Source: Ruegeria faecimaris (GTDB lineage Bacteria; Pseudomonadota; Alphaproteobacteria; Rhodobacterales; Rhodobacteraceae). Taken from it: DNA of 64,000 bases. Numbering within the stretch: position 1 is the first letter of the stretch; each line of letters begins with the position of its first letter. The notes beneath the pieces were generated by a model. That model was not told where the DNA came from, made no database searches, and saw only the letters and a program-made list of their open reading frames with translations. The stretch lies in assembly GCF_900182615.1 (NCBI RefSeq), contig NZ_FXTE01000018.1, forward strand, positions 1-64,000. Reading direction: 5' to 3'. This document shows positions 8,297-19,229 of the stretch, one piece after another. The position numbers were made by a program, and so were the translations under genes.

Positions 8297-9021
8297 GCGT
8301 TACCTGGCCTGACGTCGTCGAGGGTACATGGCCATCTGCGCAGCGCCAAAAGCTGGGGCCGTTTCTGGTGCGTCAGGGTCTGGGCGGCGGATCGCGGGTA
8401 AGTGCGGCCAATGCGCTGGGGCCTGCCTCGGATGAGGATATAGCGGCGGCCGAGGTCGCGATGCAGGCACTGGGACAAAAGCGCATCTTTTGCCTGTGGT
8501 CAGGGGACGAGGCGTTGGATACGCAGCTTGAAGGCCGGGGCTATTCCGTGTTGGATCCGGTCAATATTTACACCTGCCCGGTTGGGCATCTGACTGATCT
8601 TCCGCTCCCCCGCGTAACGGTGTTCTCGATATGGGAGCCGCTGGCAATCATGCGTGAGATCTGGGCCGAGGGCGGGATTGGACCAGAGCGGCTGGCCGTG
8701 ATGGAGCGAGCCCCGGGTCCAAAGACCGGCCTGCTGCTTCGCTATAGTGACCAACCTGCTGGTACTGGATTTGTTGCGATGCATGGGGACGTGGCCATGG
8801 TCCACGCACTTGAGATTTTGCCCGCTCATCGCCGTCAGGGCCTGGGCCAATGGGCGATGCGCGCGGCTGCGCTCTGGGCACAGGATCAGGGCGCCGGGAC
8901 GCTCAGCGTGATTTGCACCAAGGCGAATGCGGGGGCCAATGGCCTTTATCGCGCGCTTGGGATGGAGCTTGCCGGAGAATACCATTACCGTCAGCTGGCT
9001 GAAGGAGAGAACCCAAAGTGA
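8293..9021 (+). CDS. GNAT family N-acetyltransferase
   Basis: A 242-residue protein whose C-terminal half has the acetyl-CoA-binding GNAT core: VHALEILPAHRRQGLGQWAM (motif A, with R-x-x-G-x-G/A type loop), then ICTKANAGANGLYRALGMEL (motif B). The N-terminal half is a second, more diverged GNAT-like lobe (WPSAQRQKLGPFLVRQGLGGG). The substrate is unknown. The start is the GTG at 8293, which overlaps the preceding stop in GTGA; a longer open frame from 8182 only reads through the upstream gene. Its own stop overlaps the next start, also in GTGA. Confidence 0.85.
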   Translation: MSVTWPDVVEGTWPSAQRQKLGPFLVRQGLGGGSRVSAANALGPASDEDIAAAEVAMQALGQKRIFCLWSGDEALDTQLEGRGYSVLDPVNIYTCPVGHLTDLPLPRVTVFSIWEPLAIMREIWAEGGIGPERLAVMERAPGPKTGLLLRYSDQPAGTGFVAMHGDVAMVHALEILPAHRRQGLGQWAMRAAALWAQDQGAGTLSVICTKANAGANGLYRALGMELAGEYHYRQLAEGENPK

Positions 9022-9590
9022 CCGATCTTACCCCACCCACCGCGCTGAACCTTCCGATGGTGGATCCGCTACCGCCGGAGACGCAGAAATATTTCGACAT
9101 TTGCGTCGAAAAGCTGGGTTTTGTGCCCAACGTTCTGCGGGCCTATGCCTTTGACATCGACAAGCTGAACGCGTTTACCGCGATGTATAATGATCTGATG
9201 CTGGCGGATAGTGGGTTGTCCAAGCTTGAACGCGAGATGATCGCAGTGGTCGTTTCTGCAATAAACAAGTGTTTCTATTGCCTTGTCGCACATGGGGCGG
9301 CTGTCAGGCAGTTGTCGGGTGATCCGCAACTGGGCGAAATGCTGGTCATGAACTACCGGGTTGCGCCTTTGGATCAGCGGCAGCGTGCCATGCTGGATTT
9401 CGCGGCCAAAATGACCACCGAAAGCACCAAGATTGAAGAGCCTGACCGACAGGTCCTGCGGGATGCCGGGTTTAGCGACCGCGATATCTGGGACATTGCC
9501 AATGTGACCGGCTTTTTCAACATGTCGAACCGTGTTGCAAGCGCGACCGCGATGGCCCCCAACCCCGAGTATCACGCCCAATCAAGATGA
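9018..9590 (+). CDS. AhpD-like peroxidase-related protein (carboxymuconolactone decarboxylase superfamily)
   Basis: A 190-residue all-helical protein with the redox core KCFYCLVAHGAAVRQ (CxxC plus downstream His), preceded by LSKLEREMIAVVVSAIN. This is the signature of alkylhydroperoxidase-like proteins in the uncharacterised peroxidase-related class. It is likely a thiol-based peroxide- or alkylhydroperoxide-reducing protein in the cytoplasm; the electron donor is unknown. It starts with GTG at 9018 overlapping the GNAT stop, and its stop region overlaps the start of the OmpA-family gene by four bases. Confidence 0.87.
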   Translation: MTDLTPPTALNLPMVDPLPPETQKYFDICVEKLGFVPNVLRAYAFDIDKLNAFTAMYNDLMLADSGLSKLEREMIAVVVSAINKCFYCLVAHGAAVRQLSGDPQLGEMLVMNYRVAPLDQRQRAMLDFAAKMTTESTKIEEPDRQVLRDAGFSDRDIWDIANVTGFFNMSNRVASATAMAPNPEYHAQSR

Positions 9591-10489
9591 TCCGCCGCCT
9601 CGCCATATTCCTGTTGCTCATTGCGTCGCCCGTTGTCGGCCAAGAGCTGACGCTGCCTTCGGGCGCGCGTCTGGTCAGCGACCGCACAAGCCCGCTCGAC
9701 AGCTATGACCTGCCCACCGGCCCCTACGTCGACGGAACAGTCCCAGCGCGCCGGGTCGAAGGGCGGGTCGAGCGCTATACCTGGCGGCTGCAGGCCGGGT
9801 CCAGCACCACTTTGCAGCTGCTCGCCCCGTTGCGGGAACAGATCAAAGCCCAGGGGTATGAGGTTATCTTTGACTGCGACGCCCGCAGTTGCGGTGGCTT
9901 CGATTTTCGCTTTGGAACCGAGGTTGTCCCGACGCCTGACATGTATGTGGCCATCCAGGACTATCGCTTTTTGTCCGCTGCCAAGGGCGACGAAGTCCTG
10001 AGCCTTTTGGTCAGCCGAAACCCGCCCGATGGCTATGTGCAGATGATCCGCGTGTCACCTGAGGGGGCCGAGGCCGCGCCTCCGCTGGTGATCGAAGAAG
10101 AGGTCGATCAGGCGCAGGGGCTGTTGGAAGAGCTTGCGCAAGAGGGCCACGTGATTCTGGGCGATCTGCATTTCCGCACGGGCGAAATAACCCTGGGTGA
10201 GGGGCCTTTCGGCTCTCTGAACAAGGTTGCGCAGTATTTGTCGGACAATCCCGGAACGCGGCTGGCTCTGGTCGGGCACACGGATGATACCGGCGCACTC
10301 GAGGCCAATATTTCGGTCAGCACGGGCCGGGCGCAAACCGTGCGCGCCCGGCTGATCGAGAAATACGGCGTGGCCGCCGATCGGGTCGAGGCGCGGGGGA
10401 TCGGCTATCTGGCCCCGATCACCTCGAATGCAACGCCCGAAGGTCGCGAACTGAACCGCCGGGTCGAGGCGGTTCTGCTGATCAACTGA
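9587..10489 (+). CDS. OmpA family protein
   Basis: A 300-residue protein with a signal peptide (MIRRLAIFLLLIASPVVGQ). An N-terminal domain of about 170 residues follows, containing a CDARSCGGFDFRFG segment, and then a C-terminal OmpA peptidoglycan-binding domain: ARLALVGHTDDTGALEANI-type core with the GHTDDTG motif, SVSTGRAQTVRARLIEKYG and GRELNRRVE. It should sit in the periplasm and tether to peptidoglycan. No membrane beta-barrel is evident at the N-terminus. It is the last gene of the overlapping operon and converges on the permease gene four bases away. Confidence 0.88.
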   Translation: MIRRLAIFLLLIASPVVGQELTLPSGARLVSDRTSPLDSYDLPTGPYVDGTVPARRVEGRVERYTWRLQAGSSTTLQLLAPLREQIKAQGYEVIFDCDARSCGGFDFRFGTEVVPTPDMYVAIQDYRFLSAAKGDEVLSLLVSRNPPDGYVQMIRVSPEGAEAAPPLVIEEEVDQAQGLLEELAQEGHVILGDLHFRTGEITLGEGPFGSLNKVAQYLSDNPGTRLALVGHTDDTGALEANISVSTGRAQTVRARLIEKYGVAADRVEARGIGYLAPITSNATPEGRELNRRVEAVLLIN

Positions 10490-10492
10490 TCC

Positions 10493-11455
10493 CTACATCA
10501 CCCACCACAGGTACAGTGGCAGCCCGATCGTGATGTTGAACGGGAAGGACACGCCCAGCGACAGGGTCAGATAGATCCCGGCCTCGGCCTTTGGCAGCGC
10601 GATCTTCATCGCCGCGGGCACAGCGATATAGGAGGCCGATGCGGACAGGACCATGAACAGGAACAGGCTGCCGTCAGGTAGGCCGATCACCGCCCCGACC
10701 GCCCAAGCCATCGCAGCGCCGATCAGGGGCATCAGCATACCAAAGGCAAACAGACCCAGCGAGAGTTTATCGCGATTATTGATCAGGCTGCGCCCTGCGG
10801 AAATGCCCATATCCAGAAGGAAAAGGCACAGGATGCCGGTGAAGGGTGTGACGATGAACGGCGCAATCATCTGCATCCCTTCGCCACCCGTAACAGCGCC
10901 AATTAGAAAGGCCCCGGTCAACAGGACAATCGACCCGTTTGCCAACAGATCGCGCCACAGCCCATTGTCATTGACGCCCTTGCTGCTGGTTTTATGCGCC
11001 AGCCAAAGGGCCGAAAGGATGGCGGGAACCTCCATCGCGGCGGCGACAGCAACCATGAAGCCGTCATGATCAAGACCCACAAAATCCAGCAGGCTGGTTG
11101 CGGTGACGAAGGTCACGATTGAGATTGATCCGTAATGCCCGGCAACAGCCGCCGCATTCAACGCGTCCAGCCGTGTCATGACCCGGAGCAGGCCGAATGC
11201 CACAAAGGGGATGACAAAAGACAACGCCACACCGCCTAGCAAAGTCAGGAACAGATCCATGTGGATGCCATGCTCGGCCAGGCTGCTGCCGCCTTTGAAG
11301 CCGATGGCCAACAGCAGATACAGCGACATGAACTTGGCTGCCCCACCGGGGATCGACAGATCGCTGCGGGCAAGAGCTGCTAGCAGCCCGAGGACGAAGA
11401 AAAGGATGGTTGGGACCAGCAGGTTGCTGGAAAGGGTTTCGATCACGCTGGGCAT
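10493..11455 (-). CDS. SbtA-like sodium-dependent bicarbonate transporter family permease
   Basis: A 320-residue integral membrane protein with about ten hydrophobic segments. It matches the SbtA/DUF897 family in the N-terminal LLVPTILFFVLGLLAALARS and YLLLAIGFKGGSSLAEHG and in the mid-protein AAVAGHYGSISIVTF. In cyanobacteria SbtA imports bicarbonate with sodium; proteobacterial members are uncharacterised and may carry other anions. The ATG at 11455 has an AGGAG site and is preferred to 11479. It is divergent from an OxyR-like LysR regulator across a 97-bp region, which suggests that regulator controls it. Confidence 0.85.
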   Translation of the reverse strand: MPSVIETLSSNLLVPTILFFVLGLLAALARSDLSIPGGAAKFMSLYLLLAIGFKGGSSLAEHGIHMDLFLTLLGGVALSFVIPFVAFGLLRVMTRLDALNAAAVAGHYGSISIVTFVTATSLLDFVGLDHDGFMVAVAAAMEVPAILSALWLAHKTSSKGVNDNGLWRDLLANGSIVLLTGAFLIGAVTGGEGMQMIAPFIVTPFTGILCLFLLDMGISAGRSLINNRDKLSLGLFAFGMLMPLIGAAMAWAVGAVIGLPDGSLFLFMVLSASASYIAVPAAMKIALPKAEAGIYLTLSLGVSFPFNITIGLPLYLWWVM

Positions 11456-11534
11456 TTTTGGCTCCTGTCCCGATTTCACGGGCTAAGTGCCTTGCCTATT
11501 TTTGTTATCCAAATATTATCTTTCTAAATTTTGA

Positions 11535-11549
11535 ATAGTTTAAAGCTAT
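11535..11549 (+). promoter_or_regulatory. OxyR-type dyad ATAG-N7-CTAT in the permease/LysR intergenic region
   Basis: ATAGTTTAAAGCTAT fits the ATAG-n-t-n3-a-n-CTAT motif known for OxyR-type regulators. It ends three bases before the ATG of the LysR gene at 11553 and lies in the AT-rich space shared with the permease. Its position fits autorepression plus control of the divergent gene. This is a motif match only. Confidence 0.55.
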
Positions 11550-11552
11550 GAA

Positions 11553-12470
11553 ATGCGCCCAACACTAAGGCAACTGGAATATATCGTTACGGTCAGCCGA
11601 CTGGGTCGATTTGGATTGGCAGCTGAGGTTCTGAATGTCAGCCAACCCAGCCTCTCGGCGCAAATTGCCTCTGTAGAACAAGAGCTTGGCCTGCGCATCT
11701 TTGATCGCAACCGGGGCGGCGTTCAGGTGACGGCCAAAGGCGAAGAGTTCATCAAACGCGCCCAGAAGATCCTTGCCGAAGTCCGGGATCTGCGCCACGC
11801 GATGAGCAGCGAGACACCGGTCTCAGGACGGCTAAGGCTGGGCGTGTTGCCCTCAATCGGGCCCTACCTGCTGCCTCAGGTCATCAAAAAGGTCCATCAG
11901 GACCGCCCCGGTCTGCGCATTGTCGTGCGCGAGGAAAACACCCGTGATCTGGAACAAGGACTTAAATCTGGTCGGTTTGATCTGATCCTTTCTACGCCCG
12001 AGGATCACCCGAACACAATCCAGCAGCGCTTGTTCAACGAGACTCTGTGGATTGGAGTTGCCGTAGACGATGTGCTGTCAAATGATACGTATGGTGTTAC
12101 GGCTCAAGACTTGCGCGACCGGCTGATCCTGACCTTGGACCAAAGTCACCGTCTGTCCCGGATCGTCTATGCGCTGGCGGCGGAATGCGGTGGGGTTGTG
12201 TCGGATGAATACGAGGGGACCACGCTTGATTCCATTGTACTGATGGCGGCCTCGGGGGTTGGGGTTGCGGTGTTGCCGGACCTGTATGCAAGACGTCAGG
12301 GGATTTACCGCGATGAGGTCCATTTGCGCCCGTTGACCATAACAAATGCCAACCGCGATATCGCGCTTCTTTCTCGCAGAAAAGAAGCTAATCTGCCCGG
12401 ACAGAATATCCTGATCCAATCCTTGCGTACAGTCGCGCAGAGTATGGGGCTGGCCGTGTTCAGCGAATAA
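11553..12470 (+). CDS. LysR family regulator, OxyR-like
   Basis: A 305-residue LysR-type protein. The N-terminal winged helix-turn-helix runs RQLEYIVTVSRLGRFGLAAE then VSQPSLSAQIASVEQELG. The effector domain begins GRLRLGVLPSIGPYLLPQVI, close to OxyR. The region corresponding to the OxyR peroxidatic cysteine reads DQSHRLSRIV with no Cys; one Cys remains later (AAECGG). It is therefore unlikely to sense peroxide by the classical disulfide and probably binds a small ligand. It is divergent from the SbtA-like permease with an ATAG-N7-CTAT site immediately upstream. Confidence 0.88.
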   Translation: MRPTLRQLEYIVTVSRLGRFGLAAEVLNVSQPSLSAQIASVEQELGLRIFDRNRGGVQVTAKGEEFIKRAQKILAEVRDLRHAMSSETPVSGRLRLGVLPSIGPYLLPQVIKKVHQDRPGLRIVVREENTRDLEQGLKSGRFDLILSTPEDHPNTIQQRLFNETLWIGVAVDDVLSNDTYGVTAQDLRDRLILTLDQSHRLSRIVYALAAECGGVVSDEYEGTTLDSIVLMAASGVGVAVLPDLYARRQGIYRDEVHLRPLTITNANRDIALLSRRKEANLPGQNILIQSLRTVAQSMGLAVFSE

Positions 12471-12498
12471 AAAAAGGCCCACACTACTTGTGCGGGCC
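12469..12498 (-). terminator. Rho-independent terminator of the minus-strand LysR gene
   Basis: Read on the minus strand: GGCCCGCAC, loop AAGTA-like, GTGTGGGCC (9 bp with one G-T wobble), directly followed by seven T. It lies 23 bases after the stop of the LysR gene ending at 12521 and may also halt the convergent gene ending at 12470. Confidence 0.8.
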
Positions 12499-12520
12499 GT
12501 TCAGTTTCCACCGGGAGAAA

Positions 12521-13426
12521 TTACCAGTCCATCGGGCCTTTTTCGTTGAAGGCATCGACGAGGAAATCAATGAATGCCCGCACCTTGGGCTGCGTAAAGC
12601 GACCGGGCGGGTAGACGGCATAAACGCCTTGCACTTCATCGGGCAGCGACGGCATTGCGTCGACAACTTCGCCCGACTTCAGCGCGTCGGAATAGAGATA
12701 GCTGGGCAGATGCGCGATCCCAAGCCCTGAGACCGCAGCGTTCAACAAGGATTGCCCATCATTCACGCTGAGCCACCCGGCGGTGCGAACCTGACGTTTT
12801 TCACCCGAAGGTGCGGTCAGTTTCCACACATTGCCCGAAGACTGGCTGGAATAATGTAACAGCTTGTGTTCGTTCAGGTCGTCGATCTTTTGCGGACGCC
12901 CGAATTTCTCGATATAGGTGGGCGCGGCGACCATCCGCTTGACGGTTTCGGTCAGCTTGCGGGCGCGCAATGTGCTGTCTTCCAGCTCACCAATCCGCAC
13001 GGCAACGTCGAACCCTTCCGAGATCAGCTCAACATAGCGATTGTTCAGCACCATATTCACCGTGATGTCGGGATAGGCAGCTAGAAATCCCGACAGAACC
13101 GGAGACAGGTGATTGACGCCGAAATCTGTCGCCACACTGATCCGCAGCAGACCAGAGGGGGCAGATTGCATCGAGGTGACCAGCGCATCAGCCTCGCCCG
13201 CGTCATTCAGAACGCGGCGGGCCCGGTCATAATAGGCCAGCCCGATTTCGGTTGGTGACACGCGGCGCGTCGTGCGGTTCAGAAGTCTTGCGCCCAGGCG
13301 TGCTTCCAGGCTGGAAACGTGCTTGGACACAGCCGATTTTGAGATGCCCATTTTCTTGGCCGCGTCGGTGAAACCGCCTTGGTCCACCACGTTGGCGAAG
13401 GCTTCCATTTCGGTCAGTCGGTCCAT
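12521..13426 (-). CDS. LysR family transcriptional regulator
   Basis: A 301-residue full-length LysR protein of the large AaeR/DsdC-like group. Its N-terminal HTH reads MEAFANVVDQGGFTDAAKKM then ISKSAVSKHVSSLEARLGARLL and NRTTRRVSPTEIG. The effector domain carries DVAVRIGELEDSTLRARKL and HLLHYSSQ-like segments typical of this class. The ligand and target genes are unknown. The neighbours on either side are convergent or divergent single genes, so it may act on a distant target or on the DUF4399 gene it diverges from. Confidence 0.9.
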   Translation of the reverse strand: MDRLTEMEAFANVVDQGGFTDAAKKMGISKSAVSKHVSSLEARLGARLLNRTTRRVSPTEIGLAYYDRARRVLNDAGEADALVTSMQSAPSGLLRISVATDFGVNHLSPVLSGFLAAYPDITVNMVLNNRYVELISEGFDVAVRIGELEDSTLRARKLTETVKRMVAAPTYIEKFGRPQKIDDLNEHKLLHYSSQSSGNVWKLTAPSGEKRQVRTAGWLSVNDGQSLLNAAVSGLGIAHLPSYLYSDALKSGEVVDAMPSLPDEVQGVYAVYPPGRFTQPKVRAFIDFLVDAFNEKGPMDW

Positions 13427-13654
13427 TCTTGTTCCCCAGGTGTAGGTTCTTTAACTGATCTTTACGTCAAATCTGGGCGGAAACAGGGCGGACATGGGAT
13501 AATATCAGGGATTTGAATCGGATCGTTTGCGCTTGGGAAACTCTGAAACAGTGGTTTCCATATGGGCCACAAGCCTTTTGACAACGGGTATCCTCGATTT
13601 CGGGCCGAAACATGCTACCATGAGGATGGCAAATTTGTGACAACGGAGAAGATT

Positions 13655-14095
13655 ATGAAAGCTGTTTTAGCTATTGCCGCAACCTGCCTGTCGGCGACAT
13701 TTGCTCTGGCCGGGGGTGAAACACCATCAAACCCCGAAGCGCAGGTCTATTTTGTGAAATTGTCTGACGGCGACGTTGTCCAATCTCCGATCACCGTGGT
13801 CTTTGGCCTCAGCGGCATGGGGGTCGCGCCGGCGGGTACTGAAAAGGAAAACACCGGGCATCATCATCTGCTGATCGACCGACCGCCTTTGGGGCAGGGA
13901 GAGGACGGTGCGGATGAGTTGTCTTATGGTCTGCCCGCGGATGACAATCATATCCATTTCGGCGGTGGCCAGACCGAGGTAACGCTGGATATGGCAGCGG
14001 GCGAACATACGCTGCAGCTGGTTCTGGGCGATGCAGGTCATGTACCGCATTCCACGCCCATCGTGTCTGACGTGATTACGATAACCGTTGAATAA
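13655..14095 (+). CDS. DUF4399 family periplasmic protein
   Basis: A 146-residue protein with a signal peptide (MKAVLAIAATCLSATFALAG) and one DUF4399 domain: VYFVKLSDGDVVQSPITVVFG, the TGHHHLLID histidine cluster, DDNHIHFGGGQTEV and LVLGDAGHVPH. The many conserved histidines suggest metal binding, but the family has no established function. The frame extends upstream to 13562; the ATG at 13655 has a GGAGA site and begins the signal peptide. It is divergent from the LysR gene. Confidence 0.88.
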   Translation: MKAVLAIAATCLSATFALAGGETPSNPEAQVYFVKLSDGDVVQSPITVVFGLSGMGVAPAGTEKENTGHHHLLIDRPPLGQGEDGADELSYGLPADDNHIHFGGGQTEVTLDMAAGEHTLQLVLGDAGHVPHSTPIVSDVITITVE

Positions 14096-14222
14096 GCGAT
14101 AAGAGACTTCTGCTATTGGTATCCGGCGGGCTTTCAGGAATGTCGCCGGGCCACAGTGATGTATGGCGTTTACTTTTCCTTTCGAACCGGAAATTCTGCG
14201 TGCTAGGAAAGGGAGGGCTAGG

Positions 14223-14831
14223 ATGTCGACAGAGTTCCTACTGACGTCTCTGATCGTTGTGCTTTTACCGGGCACCGGCGTGATCTATACGCTTGCGGTT
14301 GGGTTGGGGCGTGGCTTTTGGGCCAGTTTTGCGGCGGCGATTGGCTGTACCATAGGGATCGTACCTGCTGCGCTGGCCAGTATCGTCGGTCTTGCGGCCC
14401 TGCTGCATACCAGCGCGCTGGCCTTTCTGGTGCTAAAATACCTTGGGGTGCTGTATCTGTTTTACATGGCCTGGGGGATCGTCCGGCAAGGCGGAGCATT
14501 GGATGTACAGAGCCAGAAACCCGCAAAAGGGTATGTGAAGATTGCAATCACGGGCACCTTGATCAATGTGTTGAACCCCAAGCTATCTTTGTTCTTTCTG
14601 GCCTTTCTGCCGCAATTCATTCCCGCCGGTACAGGTGCCGCCGAAGCAGAGCTGATCAAGTTGGCCTTGTCCTTCATGGCCATGACCTTTGTCGTCTTTG
14701 TTGGCTATGGCGCTTTCGCTGCGGTGGCACGCGACTATGTGATCCAGCGGCCCACTGTCATGGCTTGGGTCAGGCGCTGTTTCGCCGGGGCCTTTGGGGC
14801 ATTGGGTGCAAAGCTGGCGCTGGCCGACTGA
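14223..14831 (+). CDS. LysE family translocator (amino acid/metabolite exporter)
   Basis: A 202-residue inner-membrane protein with six predicted transmembrane segments. It shows the LysE/RhtB signature: LPGTGVIYTLAVGLGRGFWA at the N-terminus with its conserved GxGxR-like loop, then GTLINVLNPKLSLFFLAFLPQF, the typical NPK motif. Family members export amino acids or homoserine lactones; the substrate is unknown. The start at 14223 follows an AGGA site; upstream in-frame residues are not family-like. Confidence 0.9.
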   Translation: MSTEFLLTSLIVVLLPGTGVIYTLAVGLGRGFWASFAAAIGCTIGIVPAALASIVGLAALLHTSALAFLVLKYLGVLYLFYMAWGIVRQGGALDVQSQKPAKGYVKIAITGTLINVLNPKLSLFFLAFLPQFIPAGTGAAEAELIKLALSFMAMTFVVFVGYGAFAAVARDYVIQRPTVMAWVRRCFAGAFGALGAKLALAD

Positions 14832-14882
14832 CCCCAATACCAGCAGAGCGATTGGCCCGGTTCTGGACCGGGCCAAGGCATA

Positions 14883-16976
<2,094 letters not shown>

Positions 16977-17048
16977 CTAACGTCATACCCTTTGCCTTGG
17001 GCCCGCTGCTTGTTACAGACGCTCCAAAGCATGTTTACGAGGCCGCGT

Positions 17049-17534
17049 ATGACCCCCGAAGAGATTGCCAAACTGCCCTACCGCCCTTGCGTCGGGCTGA
17101 TGTTGATGAATGCCGAGGGTAAGATATTCGTCGGCCAGCGCAACGACCGCCACAAGGACGCCTGGCAGATGCCTCAGGGTGGTGTGGACCAGGGTGAAGA
17201 CCCGCGCGATGCAGCGCTGCGCGAGCTGTGGGAAGAAACCGGCGTCACGGCAGATCTGGTCGAGATCATCGCCGAGACCGAGGGGTGGTTGCCCTATGAT
17301 CTGCCGCATGACATCGTGCCGAAGATCTGGAGAGGTCGGTATCGGGGTCAAGAGCAGAAATGGTATCTGATGCGGTTCTCTGGCCGCGACGATCAGATCG
17401 ACATTCAGACTGAGCATCCCGAATTCACTCGCTGGAAATGGCAGAAACCGGGCCAGCTGGTTGCCGAAATCGTGCCGTTCAAACGCGACGTGTATGAACA
17501 CGTGGTTGCAGCGTTTTCGGATCACCTGAACTGA
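17049..17534 (+). CDS. rppH: RNA pyrophosphohydrolase
   Basis: A 161-residue Nudix hydrolase of the alphaproteobacterial RppH/IalA group. It opens [20 protein letters not shown] and carries the complete Nudix box from GGVDQGED to REL, EE and TGV at about residues 41-63. It ends with [20 protein letters not shown], typical of RppH. It removes pyrophosphate from 5'-triphosphorylated mRNA and so starts 5'-end-dependent decay. The ATG at 17049 has a GAGG site; 17031 gives six extra residues and cannot be excluded. Confidence 0.93.
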   Translation: MTPEEIAKLPYRPCVGLMLMNAEGKIFVGQRNDRHKDAWQMPQGGVDQGEDPRDAALRELWEETGVTADLVEIIAETEGWLPYDLPHDIVPKIWRGRYRGQEQKWYLMRFSGRDDQIDIQTEHPEFTRWKWQKPGQLVAEIVPFKRDVYEHVVAAFSDHLN

Positions 17535-17535
17535 C

Positions 17536-18183
17536 ATGATCCCACAGACCTATCCCAGTCCGGACCCATGCCACCGCCGCGCCGATCTGGTCGTGCATCT
17601 TATCGGTCTGGCGTTGATTTTGACCGCTGGCGGAGCGCTGATCCGCAAATCGTACCTGATGCTCGACAGCGGGCTTGTTCTTGCGGTTCTGGTTTATGTA
17701 GCCTGTGCGTTGGGTTCTAATCTGGCCTCGTGTTTTTATCACTTTTCCCGCTGGCACCAGCGTCGGCAGCTGCTGCGACGCATAGACCATGCCGCAATCT
17801 ATTCCAGTATCTGCGGCACCTTCACACCTTTTTTCCTGCTGGCCGGTACCGGCTGGACCATGACTTTGCTCTGGTTGTGCTGGGGGCTGACTGTGGTGGC
17901 CATCTGGAACAAGATCGCCAACAAGACGGTCAAGTCCCGATGGTCAACAGCATCCTATCTGGGTCTGGGCGCGCTGGGGCTGTGCGCCATACCCGATCTG
18001 AAAGATGTCCCCGTTTCAGTCCTGTGGTGCATTCTGGCCGGGGCGGCAAGCTACGTGATCGGCACAGTCTTTTATGCCCGCAAGACACTGCCTTTCCGCT
18101 ATGCGATTTGGCACACTTGGGTCAATCTTGGCGGCATATTCATGTTCGTAGGCGTCTGGATCGCCCTGTTCGTGCAGAGATAA
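17536..18183 (+). CDS. Hemolysin III / PAQR-like membrane protein
   Basis: A 215-residue protein with seven hydrophobic segments. It contains the family elements SNLASCFYHF (Ser and His of the metal site), RRIDHAAIYSSICGTFTPFF (Asp-His) and a late WHTWVNLGG histidine. PAQR/HlyIII proteins are zinc-dependent membrane hydrolases by fold. The last motif normally has a second His (H-x3-H), which is absent here. It follows rppH by one base and is probably cotranscribed with it. Confidence 0.85.
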   Translation: MIPQTYPSPDPCHRRADLVVHLIGLALILTAGGALIRKSYLMLDSGLVLAVLVYVACALGSNLASCFYHFSRWHQRRQLLRRIDHAAIYSSICGTFTPFFLLAGTGWTMTLLWLCWGLTVVAIWNKIANKTVKSRWSTASYLGLGALGLCAIPDLKDVPVSVLWCILAGAASYVIGTVFYARKTLPFRYAIWHTWVNLGGIFMFVGVWIALFVQR

Positions 18184-18190
18184 CCGTGAG

Positions 18191-18212
18191 GGGAGGGGCT
18201 CTGCCCCCTCCC
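18191..18212. terminator. GC-rich hairpin after the hemolysin III gene
   Basis: GGGAGGGGC, loop TCT, GCCCCCTCCC: nine pairs with one bulged C. It lies between convergent genes ending at 18183 and 18240. There is no U-run, so it may be a bidirectional, factor-assisted stop. Its GGGGCTCTGCCCC core recalls the intergenic repeat near 25352. Confidence 0.4.
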
Positions 18213-18239
18213 ACATACTATAGGCCAGTCCTGATCCGA

Positions 18240-19229
18240 TTAAAGCAAGCCGCCCTGCTTGAGCAAATCGATCATATCCGCCTTGGGGCGCGGGCCGATA
18301 TGGCTGATCACCTCACGGGCGCAGACATTGCCCATCTTGGCGCAGGTCTCATAGTCGCGCCCGGTGGCCATGCCAAACAGGAACCCGGCTGCGAATTGGT
18401 CGCCTGCGCCGGTGGCGTCGACGGGAACGATTTTTTCCACCGGAATGTCAAAGCGCTGACCTTCATTCAGCACAGTTACCCCGTCGCCTGACCGGGTGCA
18501 GACCACCAGAGGGCAGATATCGGCGGTTTTCGCCAGTGCATCCTCAAGATCGTTGGTTTCGAACAGGGATTTGATCTCGGCCTCGTTGCCGATCACAAAA
18601 TCCAGTTCATTTTCGATCAGCAGCAGGAAATCGACCCGGTGCCGTTCAACACAGAACGGGTCAGAAATGGCGATCCCGGCCTTGCCGCCGCCCTTGTGGC
18701 AATCCCGTGCGGCCTGAAGGAACGCAGCTTTGCCTTTTTCCTTGTCGAACAAATAGCCTTCAAGGAACATGATCTGGCTGTTACCCGCGACCTCGGCTGA
18801 CACATCCGCCGAGGAAAGCTCCGAGGAAATCCCCAGATAGGTGTTCATCGACCGTTCACCGTCGGGTGAGACAAAAATCATCGAGCGCGAGGTCGGAAGC
18901 TCTCCACCCGGTACGGGCGGGTTCACGAAATCCACACCGTCCTCGTGCATCGCCTCTGCGTAGAATCGTCCCAACGCATCATCATGTACGCGTCCGATAA
19001 AGGCTGCGCTCAGTCCCAGTGCGCCGGCACCGGCAATCGTGTTCGCAACGGATCCGCCCGGCGTTTGCACGCGGCCTTCCATAGCGGCGTAAAGAAGTTC
19101 ACCTCGCTCCTGTTCTATCAGCTGCATGATGCCCTTCTCGATGCCCATCAGTTCCAGAAAACTGTCATCGGCCTGAGAGATCACGTCCACAACGGCGTTT
19201 CCAATACCGGTGAGCTGGTAGGTTTTCAT
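18240..19229 (-). CDS. PfkB family carbohydrate kinase (adenosine kinase-like)
   Basis: A 329-residue ribokinase-fold protein. GIGNAVVDVISQ opens it, the first PfkB signature GGSVANTIAGAGALG lies near residue 60, and the catalytic signature PVDATGAGDQFAAGFLFG lies near residue 270 with the base Asp in GAGD. Alphaproteobacterial members are usually annotated as adenosine kinase; ribokinase or another nucleoside/sugar kinase remains possible. The ATG at 19229 overlaps the stop of nth by three bases (ATGA), so the two are translationally coupled. Confidence 0.88.
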   Translation of the reverse strand: MKTYQLTGIGNAVVDVISQADDSFLELMGIEKGIMQLIEQERGELLYAAMEGRVQTPGGSVANTIAGAGALGLSAAFIGRVHDDALGRFYAEAMHEDGVDFVNPPVPGGELPTSRSMIFVSPDGERSMNTYLGISSELSSADVSAEVAGNSQIMFLEGYLFDKEKGKAAFLQAARDCHKGGGKAGIAISDPFCVERHRVDFLLLIENELDFVIGNEAEIKSLFETNDLEDALAKTADICPLVVCTRSGDGVTVLNEGQRFDIPVEKIVPVDATGAGDQFAAGFLFGMATGRDYETCAKMGNVCAREVISHIGPRPKADMIDLLKQGGLL

